Of a stretch of 64,000 nucleotides of DNA, positions 11,864 through 22,745 are shown in pieces. A program made the translations under genes and the position numbers. The notes beneath the pieces were generated by a model that had not been told where the DNA came from, did not search any database, and was given only the letters and a program-made list of their open reading frames with translations. Every line of letters starts with the position of its first letter. The first letter of the stretch is position 1. The DNA is from Ahaetulla prasina. Its lineage: Eukaryota; Chordata; Lepidosauria; Squamata; Colubridae. The stretch is from contig NC_080546.1 of assembly GCF_028640845.1 (NCBI RefSeq), positions 30,401,020 through 30,465,019 of the forward strand. The letters are read 5' to 3'.

Positions 11864-12225
11864 ACAAAGTATATATAGATCCACCTCCCTATAGTTCAAA
11901 ATAAGAAATTCAGAAGTTGAGGGAGATGTGAAGAGCTGAAGAAAAAAGCATGATATCCAGGAAAAAAGGAGAAAGTCTCTGAGACCATCCATTCACCTCT
12001 ACTTGCCAAGTATTTCTTTAATCAGAAAGTGAGACATAAAACTGAAAAAGCATAAAAGGAAGGCAAATGACAATTTATCCTTAAAAAGAAATCACTTGTC
12101 CTTGACACATACGGCAGTTACCGTAAATGTAAAGTATTGGTGAGTTTAGGAGAGTTTATAATGATGAGCTTGGAAATTTCTATCAGTACTTCAAATGTTA
12201 ATAGGTAAACCAAAGAAATAAAGTC
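11864..12225. other. non-coding, nothing recognised
   Basis: After the SINE target duplication this interval shows no repeat, RNA gene or supported coding sequence. Confidence 0.5.
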
Positions 12226-12645
12226 GTCCTTCCTGTCAAAGACTACTTCAGCTTCAGTCACAACAATACACGAGCACACAATAGATTTAAACTTAAAGTG
12301 AACTGCTCCAATCTTGATTGTAGAAAATAACAGAGTTATTTTCTGCAACCTTCAGTATAACTCTTCAGTAACAGGGTTGTTAATGCCTGGAATGCACTAC
12401 CTGACTCCGTGGTCTCATCCCAAAATCCCCAAAACTTTAACCAAAAACTGTCTACTGTTGACCTCTCCCCATTCCTAAGAGGTCTGTAAGGGGCGTGCAA
12501 AAGAGCACCCACATGCCTACCATCCCTGTCCTAATGTTCCCTTTAGTTGTATTCAATTTGTGTGGTTATTTCATAATTATACTTATATATATTGTTGTGT
12601 TTGACAAAATAAATAAATATAAATAAATAAATATAAATAAATAAA
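12226..12645 (+). mobile_element. LINE family B, 3' fragment
   Basis: It begins in the 'KDYFSFSHNNT' part of the C-terminus, continues through a degenerate 'CRK...NRVVNAWNALPDSVVS' tail and the shared 3' UTR, and ends in 'gacaaaataaataaatataa'. A local duplication near 12325-12355 ('cagagttattttctgcaa') separates two parts of the tail. It is 5'-truncated and non-functional. Confidence 0.7.
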
Positions 12646-13480
12646 GTTCTACAACAGGAACAATTTCCTTCATTATGGGTGGCTGGATGGATAGAATCTG
12701 TGAGAAGCAAAACCTTGGCCCATGAGGAAATGGAGAAAACCAGGGTGAAAAACAGACTGATAAAAGTGCTGTTATGTATTAAAAAAAGGCTCCATCCCTT
12801 TTTTTTTACACGCGTCACTATATGACACACAGAAAAACCAAAGGGGTGGAGTTTGTGGCATGATGCTGTCTCATTATTTTAGCCCTATGACAATATCATG
12901 GAAAACAGTGCTAAAAATAGATCGTGGCAGGGCATATTTGAGCCATGTTTAGGGTATGTCTAGATTCTTTTTTTTTTTCTCCCAATATGGTTTCAAAATC
13001 TTTCCCAGAGAATCTATGGTCTTCCATTGTGCACAAATTTAGAAATGTATGCATTGCTATTGAGTGACCTCCTGTGGTAGAGACATAAATGTACGATCCT
13101 ATGTGTACGTATGTATGTATTTTCTAAAGACCGAATGTGTGGAGCTTGAAATGTAATGCCAACGAGTAGATGAAACCCATTCTATAAATATTTTTGATAG
13201 AAATTTATAGTTTCTATCTGAAGCATTCTCCTCATCCCTTTTCCACATTCATTTCAGCAGGAGAAGAAAAATTTAAAATGTTAAAAAGCCAACAATAAAG
13301 GCGTGAAAATCTCATTCTAACAGTTTAATCAGAATTGATGTTTAGTTCTGATTTTATGTATATACAAACTTTAATAGCAAAACAATATTCTTAATAATAT
13401 TTTAGAATTTTTTAAATGCAATCAATAACCATGACATTCAAAATTTTTCTAATCACGACATTCAAAACGCCCCAGCCTAA
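12646..13480. other. non-coding, nothing recognised
   Basis: Poly-T runs (12798-12808, 12968-12980) and a short repeat of 'gacattcaaaa' at 13433-13467 are present. No gene or repeat family was recognised. Confidence 0.5.
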
Positions 13481-13494
13481 AATGGCCATTTTAC

Positions 13495-15318
13495 TTAGAA
13501 TTGCACCCGAAAGACCACCGGAAGCCAGTGCAGCCTGCGCAGGAGAGGTGTTATATGGGAGCAACGAGTCGCTCCCTCTATCACCCGTGCAGCCGCATTC
13601 TGAACTAATTGAAGTCTTCGGGTGCTCTTCAAGGGAAGCCCCATGTAGAGAGCATTGCAGTAGTCCAGACGGAAAGTGACGAGGGCGTGAGTGACTGTGC
13701 ACAAGGAATCCCGGTGTAAGAAGGGACGCAATTGGCGTATCAGGCGGACCTGATAAAAAGCTCCCCTGGCGACGGCCGTCAAATGCTCTTCTAACGACAG
13801 TCGTGCATCCAGAAGGACGCCCAGATTGCGGACCTTCTCTGTGGGGGCCAATGACTCGTCCCCCACAGACAGCGATGGCCTCAGCTGATTATACCGGGAC
13901 GCCGGCATCCACAGCCACTCAGTCTTGGTGGGGTTGAGTCGGAGCCTGTTTTTCCCCATCCAGATCCGCACGGCCTCCAGACAATGGGACATCACCTCAA
14001 TGGCTTCGCTGGGATGGTTAGGGGTAGAAATGTACAACTGCATATCATCAGCATATAGATGACACCGCACTCCAAAACCACGGATGATCTCGCCCAGTGG
14101 CTTCATATAGATATTGAACAGGAGAGGCGAGAGAACCGACCCCTGGGGCACCCCACATAAGAGGCGCCTTGCGGTCGATCGCTGCCCCCCTGCTAACACC
14201 GTCTGCGACCGGTCAGAGAGGAAGGAGGAGAACCACCGAAAAATGGTGCCTCCCACTCCCAGCCCCTCCAGCTGCTGCAGCAAGATACCATGGTCGATGG
14301 TATCAAAAGCTGCTGAAAGATCTAATAGGACCAGGACAGAAGAACAGCCTCTGTCCCGGGCCCTCCAGAGATCATCCACCAACGCGACCAAAGCCATTTC
14401 AGTGCTGTACCTAGGCCGGAAGCCGGACTGGAATGGGTCCAGATAGACAGTTTCATCCAGGTAATCAGGAAGCTGATGCGCTACCACACTCTCAACAACC
14501 TTCGCCACAAAATGAAGGTTGGAGACCAGACGGTAGTTCGATAAAACAGCTGGATCCAGGGAGGGCTTCTTGAGGAGGGGTCTCACCACAGCCTCTTTCA
14601 AGGTCATAGGGAAGACACCCTCTCTCAGAGAAGCATTAACAATTCCCTGAAGCCAGCCTCGTGTAACCTCCTGTGTGGCCAGTACCAGCCAGGAGGGACA
14701 CGGATCCAATAAACATGTGGTTGCATTCAGCCTCCTCAGTATCCTGTCCATGTCATCGGGAGCCACAGTGTCAAACTCCTCCCAGATGACAGCCTCAAGA
14801 TCCACCTCCATCATCCCATCTGAGACTACCCAATCTGTGTCCAGCCCATCCCGAATCTGAGCGATTTTATCATGCAGATATTGTCCAAAGTCCTCAGCAC
14901 GGCCTTGCAAGGGATCTTCCCTAACTCCCTGAGTAAGAAAGGAGTGGGTCACCCTAAACAAGGCTGCTGGGTGGTTATCTGCTGACACAATAAGAGCAGA
15001 GAAATACTCACATTTCGCCGCTCCTATCGCCACTAGATAGGTCTGAATATGTGACCTTACTAGTGTTCGCTCAGATTCAGAACGGCTGGCCCTCCAATTA
15101 CTCTCTAGGCATCTTTTCCGGCGCTTCATCTCTCTCAACTCCTCGGAATACCAAGGAGCCGGTCGAGACCGGCGCCAGGTCAGAGGCCGCAAAGGTACGA
15201 CGCGGTCCAAGGCCCCTGCCACCGCCCTTTCCCAGGCGGCGACGAGTTCTTCAGCCGAGTCGTGGGTTAGGTCCTCAGGAAGTGGCCCAAGTTCCGTCAG
15301 AAACCTCTCCGGGTCCAT
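13495..15318 (-). pseudogene. LINE reverse transcriptase, 607-codon open frame
   Basis: Residues 1-200 are the endonuclease-RT linker. The RT follows, with 'NYR.VSNL' at about 261, 'FDTIDH' at about 339 (the Asp of motif A), 'GVPQGS' at about 389 and catalytic 'YADD' at about 422. The thumb-like 'RLQLVQNAAARVIE' follows at about 568. All catalytic aspartates are present. The frame ends early because the 3' part of the element is gone. Twenty codons upstream lies a single TGA that separates it from the endonuclease. The first Met is simply the first after that stop and has no claim to be a real start. The clade is L2-like by the C-terminal 'HITPLLRRLHWLPV' block; CR1 is the alternative. Confidence 0.75.
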
Positions 15319-15378
15319 CAGGCGCCTGGGATGGAACCAACGTGTCAGTTCCGTATCCCTGCGGTGCGGGTTAGCGGT

Positions 15379-15825
15379 TCAAATGTCCAACCGAAGGAGA
15401 GAATGATCCAACCATGACAAAGGTAGAGTGACTAAATCCCTTGATTCTAGATCATTCAGCCACTGTCCAGAGATAAAAATTAAGTCCAGGGTGTTTCCCC
15501 CAATGTGAGTGGGACCATCAACTAACTGGGTCAGGTCCAAGGCCGTCATGGAAGCCATGAACTCCCGAGCTACAGCAGATGACTCACCAAGCGATGGCAG
15601 GTTGAAGTCCCCCATAACCATAAGTCTGGGGGTATCAACTGCCAACTCAGCTATCATCTCCAGCAGCTCGGGCAGGGTTGCTGTCACACTGCAGGGAGCC
15701 AGGTACATAATCAGCAAACCCACCTGTATCCCCTGACCCCATCTCACAAAGAGGGACTCACATTCTGCTCTCTGTGGAACAGTGATCTCCCTCGGTCGAA
15801 GACCCTCGTTAATAATAACCGCCAC
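15379..15825 (-). pseudogene. LINE AP-endonuclease fragment, in frame with the RT
   Basis: The 148-residue frame has the exonuclease-endonuclease-phosphatase landmarks 'MGDFN' (about residue 70), 'GGNTLDLIF' and a C-terminal 'LDHSLL'. The domain nicks target DNA in LINE integration. Its stop (TGA, 15379-15381) is in the same frame as the downstream RT (15318-13495), so one codon change splits the protein. The N-terminal 'ISETWL' block lies at 15820-15935 in another frame, showing one frameshift near 15780-15830. Confidence 0.7.
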
Positions 15826-15927
15826 CCCGCCACCCCTACCCTGGGCCCTTGGCTGATGAAATGCACGGAAACCTGGTGGTCACATTTCAACCATGGCACC
15901 CCCCCTTCTGTGCCCAACCAGGTTTCA

Positions 15928-16193
15928 CTAATCACTCAGTTGTTAAGTTAGTAACATTGTTGTTAAGTGAATCTGGATTTCCCATTGACTTTGCTTTTCA
16001 AAAGGTGATCACATTACCTCAGGACACAGCAGCTGTCATGAATATAAATTCAGATGCTTTACCAAGCATCTGAATTTGGTCACATGACCATGGGGATGCC
16101 ACCATAGTTATAAGTATGAAAAACAGGTATAAGTTACTTTTTTTACTGCCATTGTAACTAAACAAACTGTTGTAAGTCAAGGACTATCTGTAT
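15928..16193 (+). mobile_element. MITE family M2, 3' two-thirds
   Basis: It shares 'gttgttaagttagtaaca', 'cccattgactttgctt' and 'catgaccatggggatgc' with the copies at 27173-27556 and 42458-42824, and ends in the terminal inverted repeat 'aaggactatctg' followed by TA. The 5' third is absent at the junction with the LINE. A 14-base perfect hairpin with a 4-base loop lies at 16046-16077. A 'cag...gtagtcctcga' terminus and TA at the ends suggest a Tc1/mariner-like origin (inference). Confidence 0.65.
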
Positions 16194-18196
16194 TTCAGTG
16201 CTGAGCATCATCAGATACCAATATTGCAAAAAATGTTATCAAGCAGGTGCCTCTTAAAAGCATTTTGAAAACATTTAAACAAATCCTTATAGGAAACAGT
16301 GGGAAATCTTGTCTCATTCACTGAAAATGCCATTTGTCTCAATCTGAATCTGTCATCATAAAACCCAATTCCACTTCCTAACAAAAAGAACAAGCTGTAG
16401 TATTCTGTCCTCTTTTAAAAAATTATCCCCAATGAAGTATTAAAGCAACAAGTTGCAAGCCGAACCTTTTTAATCGTTTTAGTTAGCCATCTCTTAATCT
16501 GAAGTGAGTCAAATTTCCCTGAAAATAATAATAATTAAAAAAACCCAGGCAGGCAGGCACAAATGGTACTTCCTTCCATCCCTATGTAACTTCTTTGTTT
16601 GAAAATAAAAGCAATATATACTAGCACTACAATAGTAGCTACTTCATAACTAGTTCAATGCATTTAAAATCCTTTGTTATATGTTTTGTTTATTTCCGAT
16701 ATCTGTTAATTATTATCGGTAAACTACAGCTATTGTATAATGTCTAAAACAAATTCGCTATCAAATCAAGCTCATTTCCTGATTATGTCATACTCCTTTC
16801 TTGGTAAAAAATATGGAAGTGGTATACAATTACTATCTTCTAGGATGACTTTTCAACATGACGTTCAGCCATGGGATTTTTTTATATATATATAGTTTTC
16901 CATCTAAATACCAACTGAGTACAATCCCATTAGGCTTTCCCAGTCAAGATCAACTAAGTGACAGTTCACATATTTCCTTTATCTTTGGTAAATGTGTATG
17001 GAAGGAATAGACAATTTTTCACAGCAATAATTCACTAAGGAAGCTATCTTGCACTTTTGAAGCCGTTAATACCTAAATAACTGGCTCCAACACAGCATCA
17101 CAAAGTTGCGCCATACGATCTAGGAAATGAATTAGGGAATTAACTTAGCAGCTGTCAACAGCAAATAGTTTCCTGGAACTTTGTGAAAAATGGGCATAAT
17201 TTATAAAACAAAGACCGTTGCAGTGAAAGGCAATTGGATTAAAAATTGTACATACTCTTGCATGCAAAAATTTAGGTATCCTGATCAAAACGTATGTTTC
17301 ACAAAACAGAACTTGATACAACTTCTACATAATACAAAGTAATATCTTCTTATAAATTAGAATGTATTATTTTACTATTTTTGTGCAGCAAGCCACTTTT
17401 CACTTTTCTGACATGGCAAACATTGGCAGAGTGAATTTTTATAAAGTTATTTGACCAGCTGTAAAAATTACACACAATATGTAAGAATGTGGAATATAAT
17501 GTTCAAACTTGTTAGAGTGAAGACAATTATCTGTTTTAGAAATTCACTGAATAATCACCAAATTGGAAAGTAAGTTTCTTAGGGGCATTTTTATTTCCTA
17601 AAATGCATTTTCTATATTTTGACTCACTTCTTTGGAAATCTCTTTATTGTTTCTTCTACTTCAGTTACAATAAACAGTGTTTATTATGCCAATTTTTCAA
17701 AGAACTGCTCACCTGCACAGCCAATGGTATAACACACTTTTCAGTTTTTCCAAAGATTGTCTGGTGATTCTCAGAGACATGAAGGAGCATATTACACAAT
17801 CGCTTAAATGTCATGTACCAGGATTATAGTCTCAACAACTAAAATATATGGGCTGTAGGCCAGTTTCATGTCAAGGGTTCTACATATTCATCTGTAAAAG
17901 AACATTCTTCACAAAGCTTTTTTTTAACAAATGTCTGTATGCTAGGATTGCTTTATAACCACTGATTTTGAATTCAAGGCAAGGTTTACAGAAACTGTTT
18001 ATAAGAAGAACTGATTGATTATGAGACTTAAATCTTAGGACTTTAAACCTCAATATTCACAGTATGCCAATAAATAGTCTTCACTCGGTTTAATTATATG
18101 GTATAGATTACAATAATTTACAATAATACCTTCAGACCCATTTTTTTTAAGATGCATGCTGGGAACTGTGGTCAGGGGGGAAACATGTATCTTCTC
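16194..18196. other. non-repetitive AT-rich DNA
   Basis: No coding or repeat identity was recognised. Within it, 17040-17290 has a compact, non-repetitive texture with candidate homeodomain ('aattaactta', 'ttggattaaaaatt'), HOX-like ('aatttataaaac') and SOX-like ('acaaag') sites. It could be conserved non-coding DNA, but cross-species alignment is required to tell. Confidence 0.35.
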
Positions 18197-18284
18197 TTTT
18201 TATGTACACTGAGAGCATATGCACCGAAGACAAATTCCTTGTGTGTCCAATCACAGTTGGCCAATAAAGAATTCTAATCTAATG
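18197..18284 (+). mobile_element. LINE 3' end of the ATTCT-tailed family
   Basis: It contains 'gtacactgagagcatatgca' and 'cttgtgtgtccaatcacagt', then 'ggccaataaagaattctaat'. The same block precedes (ATTCT)n at 58680-58750 and 35433-35482 and is inverted at 23916-24420. In snakes, CR1/L3-type LINE 3' ends are known to seed such microsatellites. Confidence 0.65.
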
Positions 18285-19010
18285 TATCTATTCCTTACAA
18301 AGTCATTTAATTTTTAAAGTTTTCACATACTGACAGAGGATCCATTCAATGGATCCTGATGGACTTCCCAAAATACACTTAACAGGAAAGGTAAGCATGG
18401 CCCAGCCAACTCCTGGATCAGACAAGTTTCCAAAGTTATTTCACAACATGGTTTTCTACCAAGTTCTACTCTCAAGACAAGAGTCCTAGATACTAGTGCT
18501 CAAAGTGACATGTAATTATTGGCTAAAAATAGATCCTTAAGTTGACTGGATAAAAATAAAACTACTTTTCAACCTGAAAAACACCTGTGTCAAAAATGCC
18601 AATGAGTCTGACACAATTTTTAAGATGGCCTATTCTAGAAGATTTGAGTTGTTGGGTTCCATAGCTAAATATGGGTGCTTCCTGCCATTTGCCATATTAT
18701 GAGAGAACCTGCATTTGAACTCCAGCCAGTGAAAATATTTCTCAGATATTGTTGAGAAATTCTTATTCTCAACAATAAGTGCCAAATACTTACTGGTATC
18801 AAAACTGAAGCACTGCACAATCCAATGATTCAATTGGTTCTTATTTTTCATATTAAATTCTATACAAGAGTAAAAAGCAAAAAACATTTTACTCAATAAA
18901 CCATTAAAATAAATTAATTCTTAAATAAGGCAGATTTAGAAGGGGGGGAAGGAAAGGGGAGGGAAAATAAAGTATGGAGGAAAAACACATTTTTGAGTTT
19001 AGCTTGGGAT
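18285..19010. other. non-coding; short perfect palindrome at 18338-18356
   Basis: The palindrome 'ggatccattcaatggatcc' has 9-base arms around one base. A GA-rich run lies at 18940-18975. No gene was recognised. Confidence 0.45.
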
Positions 19011-19205
19011 AAGATGCTCAGTAAGTTCCCAGTTGAAACGATGATTGAGTCTTTCCATGTGTTGTGAAATTAAGGAATTTTCATCATGTCTTCTGACTGC
19101 TAGTTGATGTTCAGGGATGCATGTAATCTTCTCCCTATCTGTCGTACATAATGGCTTTTACAATTCTTGCACTTTATGTTGTAGATTCTTCCTGTATTTT
19201 CTTTT
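19011..19205 (-). mobile_element. Penelope-like element fragment, GIY-YIG endonuclease part
   Basis: On the minus strand the sequence reads, with one frame change, 'GRIYNIKCKNCKSHYVRQIG' and then 'EHQLAVRRHDENSLISQHM' followed by 'ERLNHRFNWE'. The order Tyr-Asn-Ile, Tyr-Val-x-Gln-x-Gly-Arg, and the downstream His-x-Leu-Ala-Val-Arg-Arg block is that of the C-terminal GIY-YIG nuclease of Penelope-like retroelements. A further stretch at 19430-19545 resembles 49246-49320 of the second Penelope-like copy, so the element probably continues beyond an insertion. The RT is absent. Confidence 0.7.
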
Positions 19206-19429
19206 TGGTTTGTTTGTTTATTATTTTTACAAATAATTCAATGTAGTGAATATGGATACACTTTCCTCTTTTATTGTCCCAATAACAAGACCTCTGGCCT
19301 GAGAGACAGTGATAGGCCAAGGTCACTCAGCTTGTTTTCCTAACTAAGGTGAACTAGAACTGATGGTTACCTGCCACTTTCTAGCCTTTTTGAGCTACAA
19401 GGTCTTTTGGTTTACTCAAGATGTTTTAG
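19206..19429 (+). repeat. probable MIR/CR1-end-like fragment inside the Penelope-like element
   Basis: The stretch 'gcctgagagacagtgatagg', then 'ccaaggtcactcagcttg', followed by 'gaactagaactgatggtt', follows the order of the conserved core of MIR/CR1-derived short repeats. It lies between two Penelope-like segments. The match is diverged. Confidence 0.4.
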
Positions 19430-19561
19430 AGGTCTTTAGTTGGTTTGTGTACTATGGTGATACCCTCTGGTTGTAATAGTTTAGTTTTCGTGATTTGTTT
19501 CTTCTACTGGTAGATTGTATGAATCATTATATTAGCAGTGCCTCATTGAAAATACAGAATA

Positions 19562-20235
19562 CAGTTAGTCTTTTTAATAGTAGTTCGAAGTTATGATGGC
19601 CTTGGAAAAAGTGACTTATGACTTGTACCCAACTGGTTCACCACTCTTGTCATATGACCACAATTTGAGCTCCTGGCATCTTATTTAGAACCATATCTAT
19701 AATCTGCATCCATAGTCCTGTGGGCCAAGAAAAGGTCACAATTTGTTTCTTTTTTTGCCAATTTCTAGCAACAAAAAGCCCATTGAAGAAGCTGGATTTG
19801 CTTAAGATAAAGGTTTCCTCTATCAAGTCGTTTCCATCTCTAAAAGGTGATGCTTATCTCTGTTTCTTAACTGAGGAAGCCAGCATTGTCCGAAGACATT
19901 TCTGTAGTCATATAGCCATCATGACTGTACACCGAGGTGTGGAACACTGTGCCTACCCACCGAAGTGGTATCTATTTATATAATTGCATTTGCATGCTTT
20001 CAAACTGCTAGGTGGGCAACTAACAGAAGCTTACCCCATCATGCAGTGCTTGGGGTCTCAAACCCAAGCTGTCAGCTTTCAAACTGACAAGTTCACTGAG
20101 ACATCATGCCCGCATGGATTTGTTTAACAAACATGTAATTCATTTAACAACCACTGTAAAACTTGTCATAAAATTGGGTTCAACTCATGACTAAGATTTA
20201 CAACAGAAATTCCAGTCCCAATGGTAGTCTACCTG
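19562..20235 (-). mobile_element. MITE family M2 with a SINE inserted
   Basis: The left end 'cagttagtc...gttcgaagttatgatgg' and right end 'ggtagtctacctg' are the inverted-repeat termini of M2 in minus orientation, and both are directly flanked by TA (19560-19561 and 20236-20237). The two M2 arms (19562 to about 19690, and about 20125-20235) are separated by an old SINE, so the SINE entered after the MITE. Confidence 0.6.
19807..20115 (-). mobile_element. old Sauria-type SINE inside M2
   Basis: It runs in reverse complement from the tail side ('aaaggtttcctc', 'gtgatgcttatctctgtttc') through 'cagcattgtccgaagacatt', 'gcatgctttcaaactgctag' and 'cagaagcttacccc' to the degenerate tRNA-like head. 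It is clearly more diverged than the SINEs at 11513 and 38351. The open frame 19720-19983 spans the junction and is not a gene. Confidence 0.65.
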
Positions 20236-20289
20236 TAGATATAAACCCAAACTCCACTCAAAAATGCCTTTATGAGTCTCAGTACAAGA

Positions 20290-21188
20290 AGCACTGTATA
20301 GGAAAGAAACAGCAGACAAAGGCAAATGGTTAATCCATTGAGGGTTGCTAGAACAAGATCATGGAGAATATAAGATTAAATTGAAAGAACAGCTGGCTGC
20401 AGAGGGATTTAGTTTTCAATGTTTTTTTTATATGCACAGTTAAGAGAAAGATTTAAGGTAGATAATAGGATATTTGGAATTGAGCAGGAGAAAACAGAAT
20501 TTGAAGTTGAACTGTATATAAATTATGTAATTAGTATATAATTTGTAAAATATATAAATCATTATCAAAATTTGAAATGGAAGAAGAGTAGTAAAAGAAT
20601 GTATGATAAAATGGGCTAAGAACATTGCCAACATATTGATATAAAAGTGAGTGGTTAAGATGACTGAAATTTACGTTATAATTTAAAAGATAAATTTTCT
20701 AAGATGATGTACTATTGGTATATAACAACAGACAAATTCCCTAGAATGTATAAAGGTACTTCAAATTTATATTGAAAATGTAGACAACACAAAGGATTGT
20801 TTTATCATGCTTGGTAAACTGTTTGGATTCAAGATCATTTTGGATTCAAAGACACGCAATGAAACAAGGCATTTTATATTTAACTGAAACTAGAACATTT
20901 TTGCTAGAATTAATGAACAACCATTAGAAAAGACCAACTGAAGATTTCCTTGCATATAATTAAAAATAGAAAATATTTTAAAAACCGACAATATACGTAT
21001 GGTTGCTGAAGATGATGGCACTATCAGAGATGGCAAAATTAACTTGCTTGCTTAGAAAAAGATCAATTACTACATTCATTAGTGATTGGAAACCACTTAT
21101 GGACTTTTTGGTGAAAAAAAGAAAAAATGAATTTGTGACATGGGTTTGATGATGGGCAATGATAAGCAATAGAAAAAAGGAAATTATG
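20290..21188 (+). mobile_element. L1 (LINE-1) ORF2 C-terminal region, decayed
   Basis: In one frame the sequence reads 'DKFSKMMYYWYITTDKFPRM', then 'YKGTSNLY', a stop, 'KCRQHKGLFYHAW'. Downstream are 'TCLLRK'-like and 'WKPLMDFLV' segments. This is the C-terminal region of vertebrate L1 ORF2, with its Cys/His-containing 'C..HKG.FYH..W' block. Several stops and frameshifts break it. The element is cut at about 21189 by a family B LINE, and its 3' UTR resumes at about 22106. Confidence 0.65.
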
Positions 21189-22105
21189 TTGTAATCTTAG
21201 AGAGAGGGTAAAAAAGAATCTAAACACTAAACACAAACTCGATGGACATTACTTTACAGATGACCCCCACCCTGTTAAAGACCTTGGAGTTTTCATATCC
21301 AATGATCTAAGTGCCAAAGCCCACTGCAACTACATCGCAAAAAAGGCTTTAAGAGTTGTAAACCTAATCTTATGTAGCTTCTTCTCCAGAAACACTACAC
21401 TACTAGCCAGAGCTTATAAAACATTTACTAGACCAATTCTTGAATACAGCTCACCTGTCTGGAACCCATACCACGTTTCAGACATCAATACAATTGAACG
21501 TGTCCAGAAATATTTTACAAGAAGAGTTCTCCACTCCTCTGAATACAACAAAATACCTTATGCCACCAGACTTGAAATCTTGGGTTTAGAAAACTTAGAA
21601 CTCCGCCACCTTCGACAGGATCTCTGTTTAACTCATAAAATCATCTATTGCAATGTCCTTCCTGTTAAAGACTACTTCAGCTTCAATCACAACAATACAC
21701 GAGCAAACAATAAATTTAAACTTAATATTAACAGCTTCAATCTTGATTGCAGAAAATATGACTTCTGTAACAGAGTTATTTATACTTGGAACAACTACCT
21801 GACTCTGTGGTCTCTTCTCAAAATCCCTAAAGCTTCAACCAAAAACTTTCTACCATTGACCTCACCCCATTCCTAAGGGGTCTGCAAGGGGCGTGCATAA
21901 GAGCACAAACGTGCCTACCGTTCCTGTCCTATTGTTTCCTTTCATTATATCCAATTAATATCGTTATTACATACTTATGCTTATATATATGCTTATATAT
22001 TATATAGTTATTTTCATGCTTATGCTTATATATACTGTTGTGACAAAATAAATAAATAAATAAATAAATAAATAAAATAAAATAAAATAAAATAAAATAA
22101 AATAT
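21189..22105 (+). mobile_element. LINE family B, longest copy, inserted in L1
   Basis: It covers the RT C-terminal region: 'DDPHPVKDLGVFISNDLSAK', then 'RPILEYSSPVWNPYHVSD', 'IERVQKYFTRRVL', 'YATRLEILGLENLELRHL', then the 'KDYFSF...CRKYDFCNRV' tail. These are RT thumb and C-terminal motifs of CR1/Jockey-group LINEs. The 3' UTR ends 'ctgttgtgacaaaataaata' and an (AAAT)/(AAAAT) tail at 22046-22104. The catalytic RT core is absent (5' truncation). The open frame 21580-21876 is a piece of it. Confidence 0.75.
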
Positions 22106-22300
22106 AAATGTACATAACTGGTGCTAAGATATGAACCAACTTCTTTCTACCTTTTTCATTTCTTTCCCTTTTTTCCCTCTTTTTTCTTTATCTTTGTTTC
22201 TTTGTACCTTTTTCATAATGCTCTACTTTATTTTTTACTTTCAAATTTTGTATTGTTTTTATTCTTTATAAAATAAAATAATAAAAAGAAACTTCAGCTT
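22106..22300 (+). mobile_element. L1 3' UTR and tail, right of the nested LINE
   Basis: A T/C-rich stretch (22139-22260) ends 'tttattctttataaaataaa' and 'ataataaaaag'. I place it as the end of the 20290-21188 L1 because the family B tail ends just before it and the pyrimidine-rich, A-ending texture fits a squamate L1 3' UTR. The identity is inferred. Confidence 0.5.
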
Positions 22301-22540
22301 ATATTATAATATAGTTACTGATGTGGGGGTATTAAAATCTGGTTGACATCTAGATGGAGATATGGAGATAGGGAAATATGCTTCCATATAGTGATCAAAT
22401 TACACAGGACTAATAATGATGCAGCATATAATTATTGGTTATGTTTCTACAGAATAAGGAATTTGAAATCCAGTGCAAATGAAGTTAGCAATGACTGCAA
22501 TATTATCAGCCTAATTTTCCATCTCATTAGATCTTTCCCC

Positions 22541-22745
22541 TACCCCCATTGAAATTGTTAGAACAATTAATCAGTGGAACAAATTACCTCCCGAACTTGG
22601 AATGTTCCAACACTGGAAGTTTTTAAGAAGAGATTGGACAACCATTTGTCTGAAATGGAATGGGGTTTCCTGCCTGAGCAGGAGAAAGTTGGACTAGAAG
22701 ACCTCCAAGGTCTCTTCCAACTCTCTTATTCTGAAAGCAAGAAAT
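22541..22745 (+). mobile_element. CR1 LINE C-terminus and 3' UTR
   Basis: 'QWNKLPPELG' and 'WKFLRRDW' derive from the CR1 C-terminus. The 3' block 'gttggactagaagacctcca', followed by 'aggtctcttccaactct' and 'attctga', is the diagnostic end of classical CR1 elements of birds and reptiles. This family is distinct from the L2-type and family B LINEs of the window. Confidence 0.75.

Larger units (their letters stand above)
13495..15936 (-). mobile_element. L2-type LINE copy 2, best preserved, 3' end missing
   Basis: About 2.4 kb carries, in element orientation, an AP-type endonuclease and a reverse transcriptase in the same frame. The sequence stops at 13495-13500 inside the 'LHWLPVVFRV' block, so the last part of the protein, the 3' UTR and the microsatellite tail are absent. 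LINE copies normally lose the 5' end, so this loss needs a later deletion or rearrangement. The other end (about 15928-15936) runs straight into an M2 MITE fragment. It is GC-rich relative to its flanks. Confidence 0.8.
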
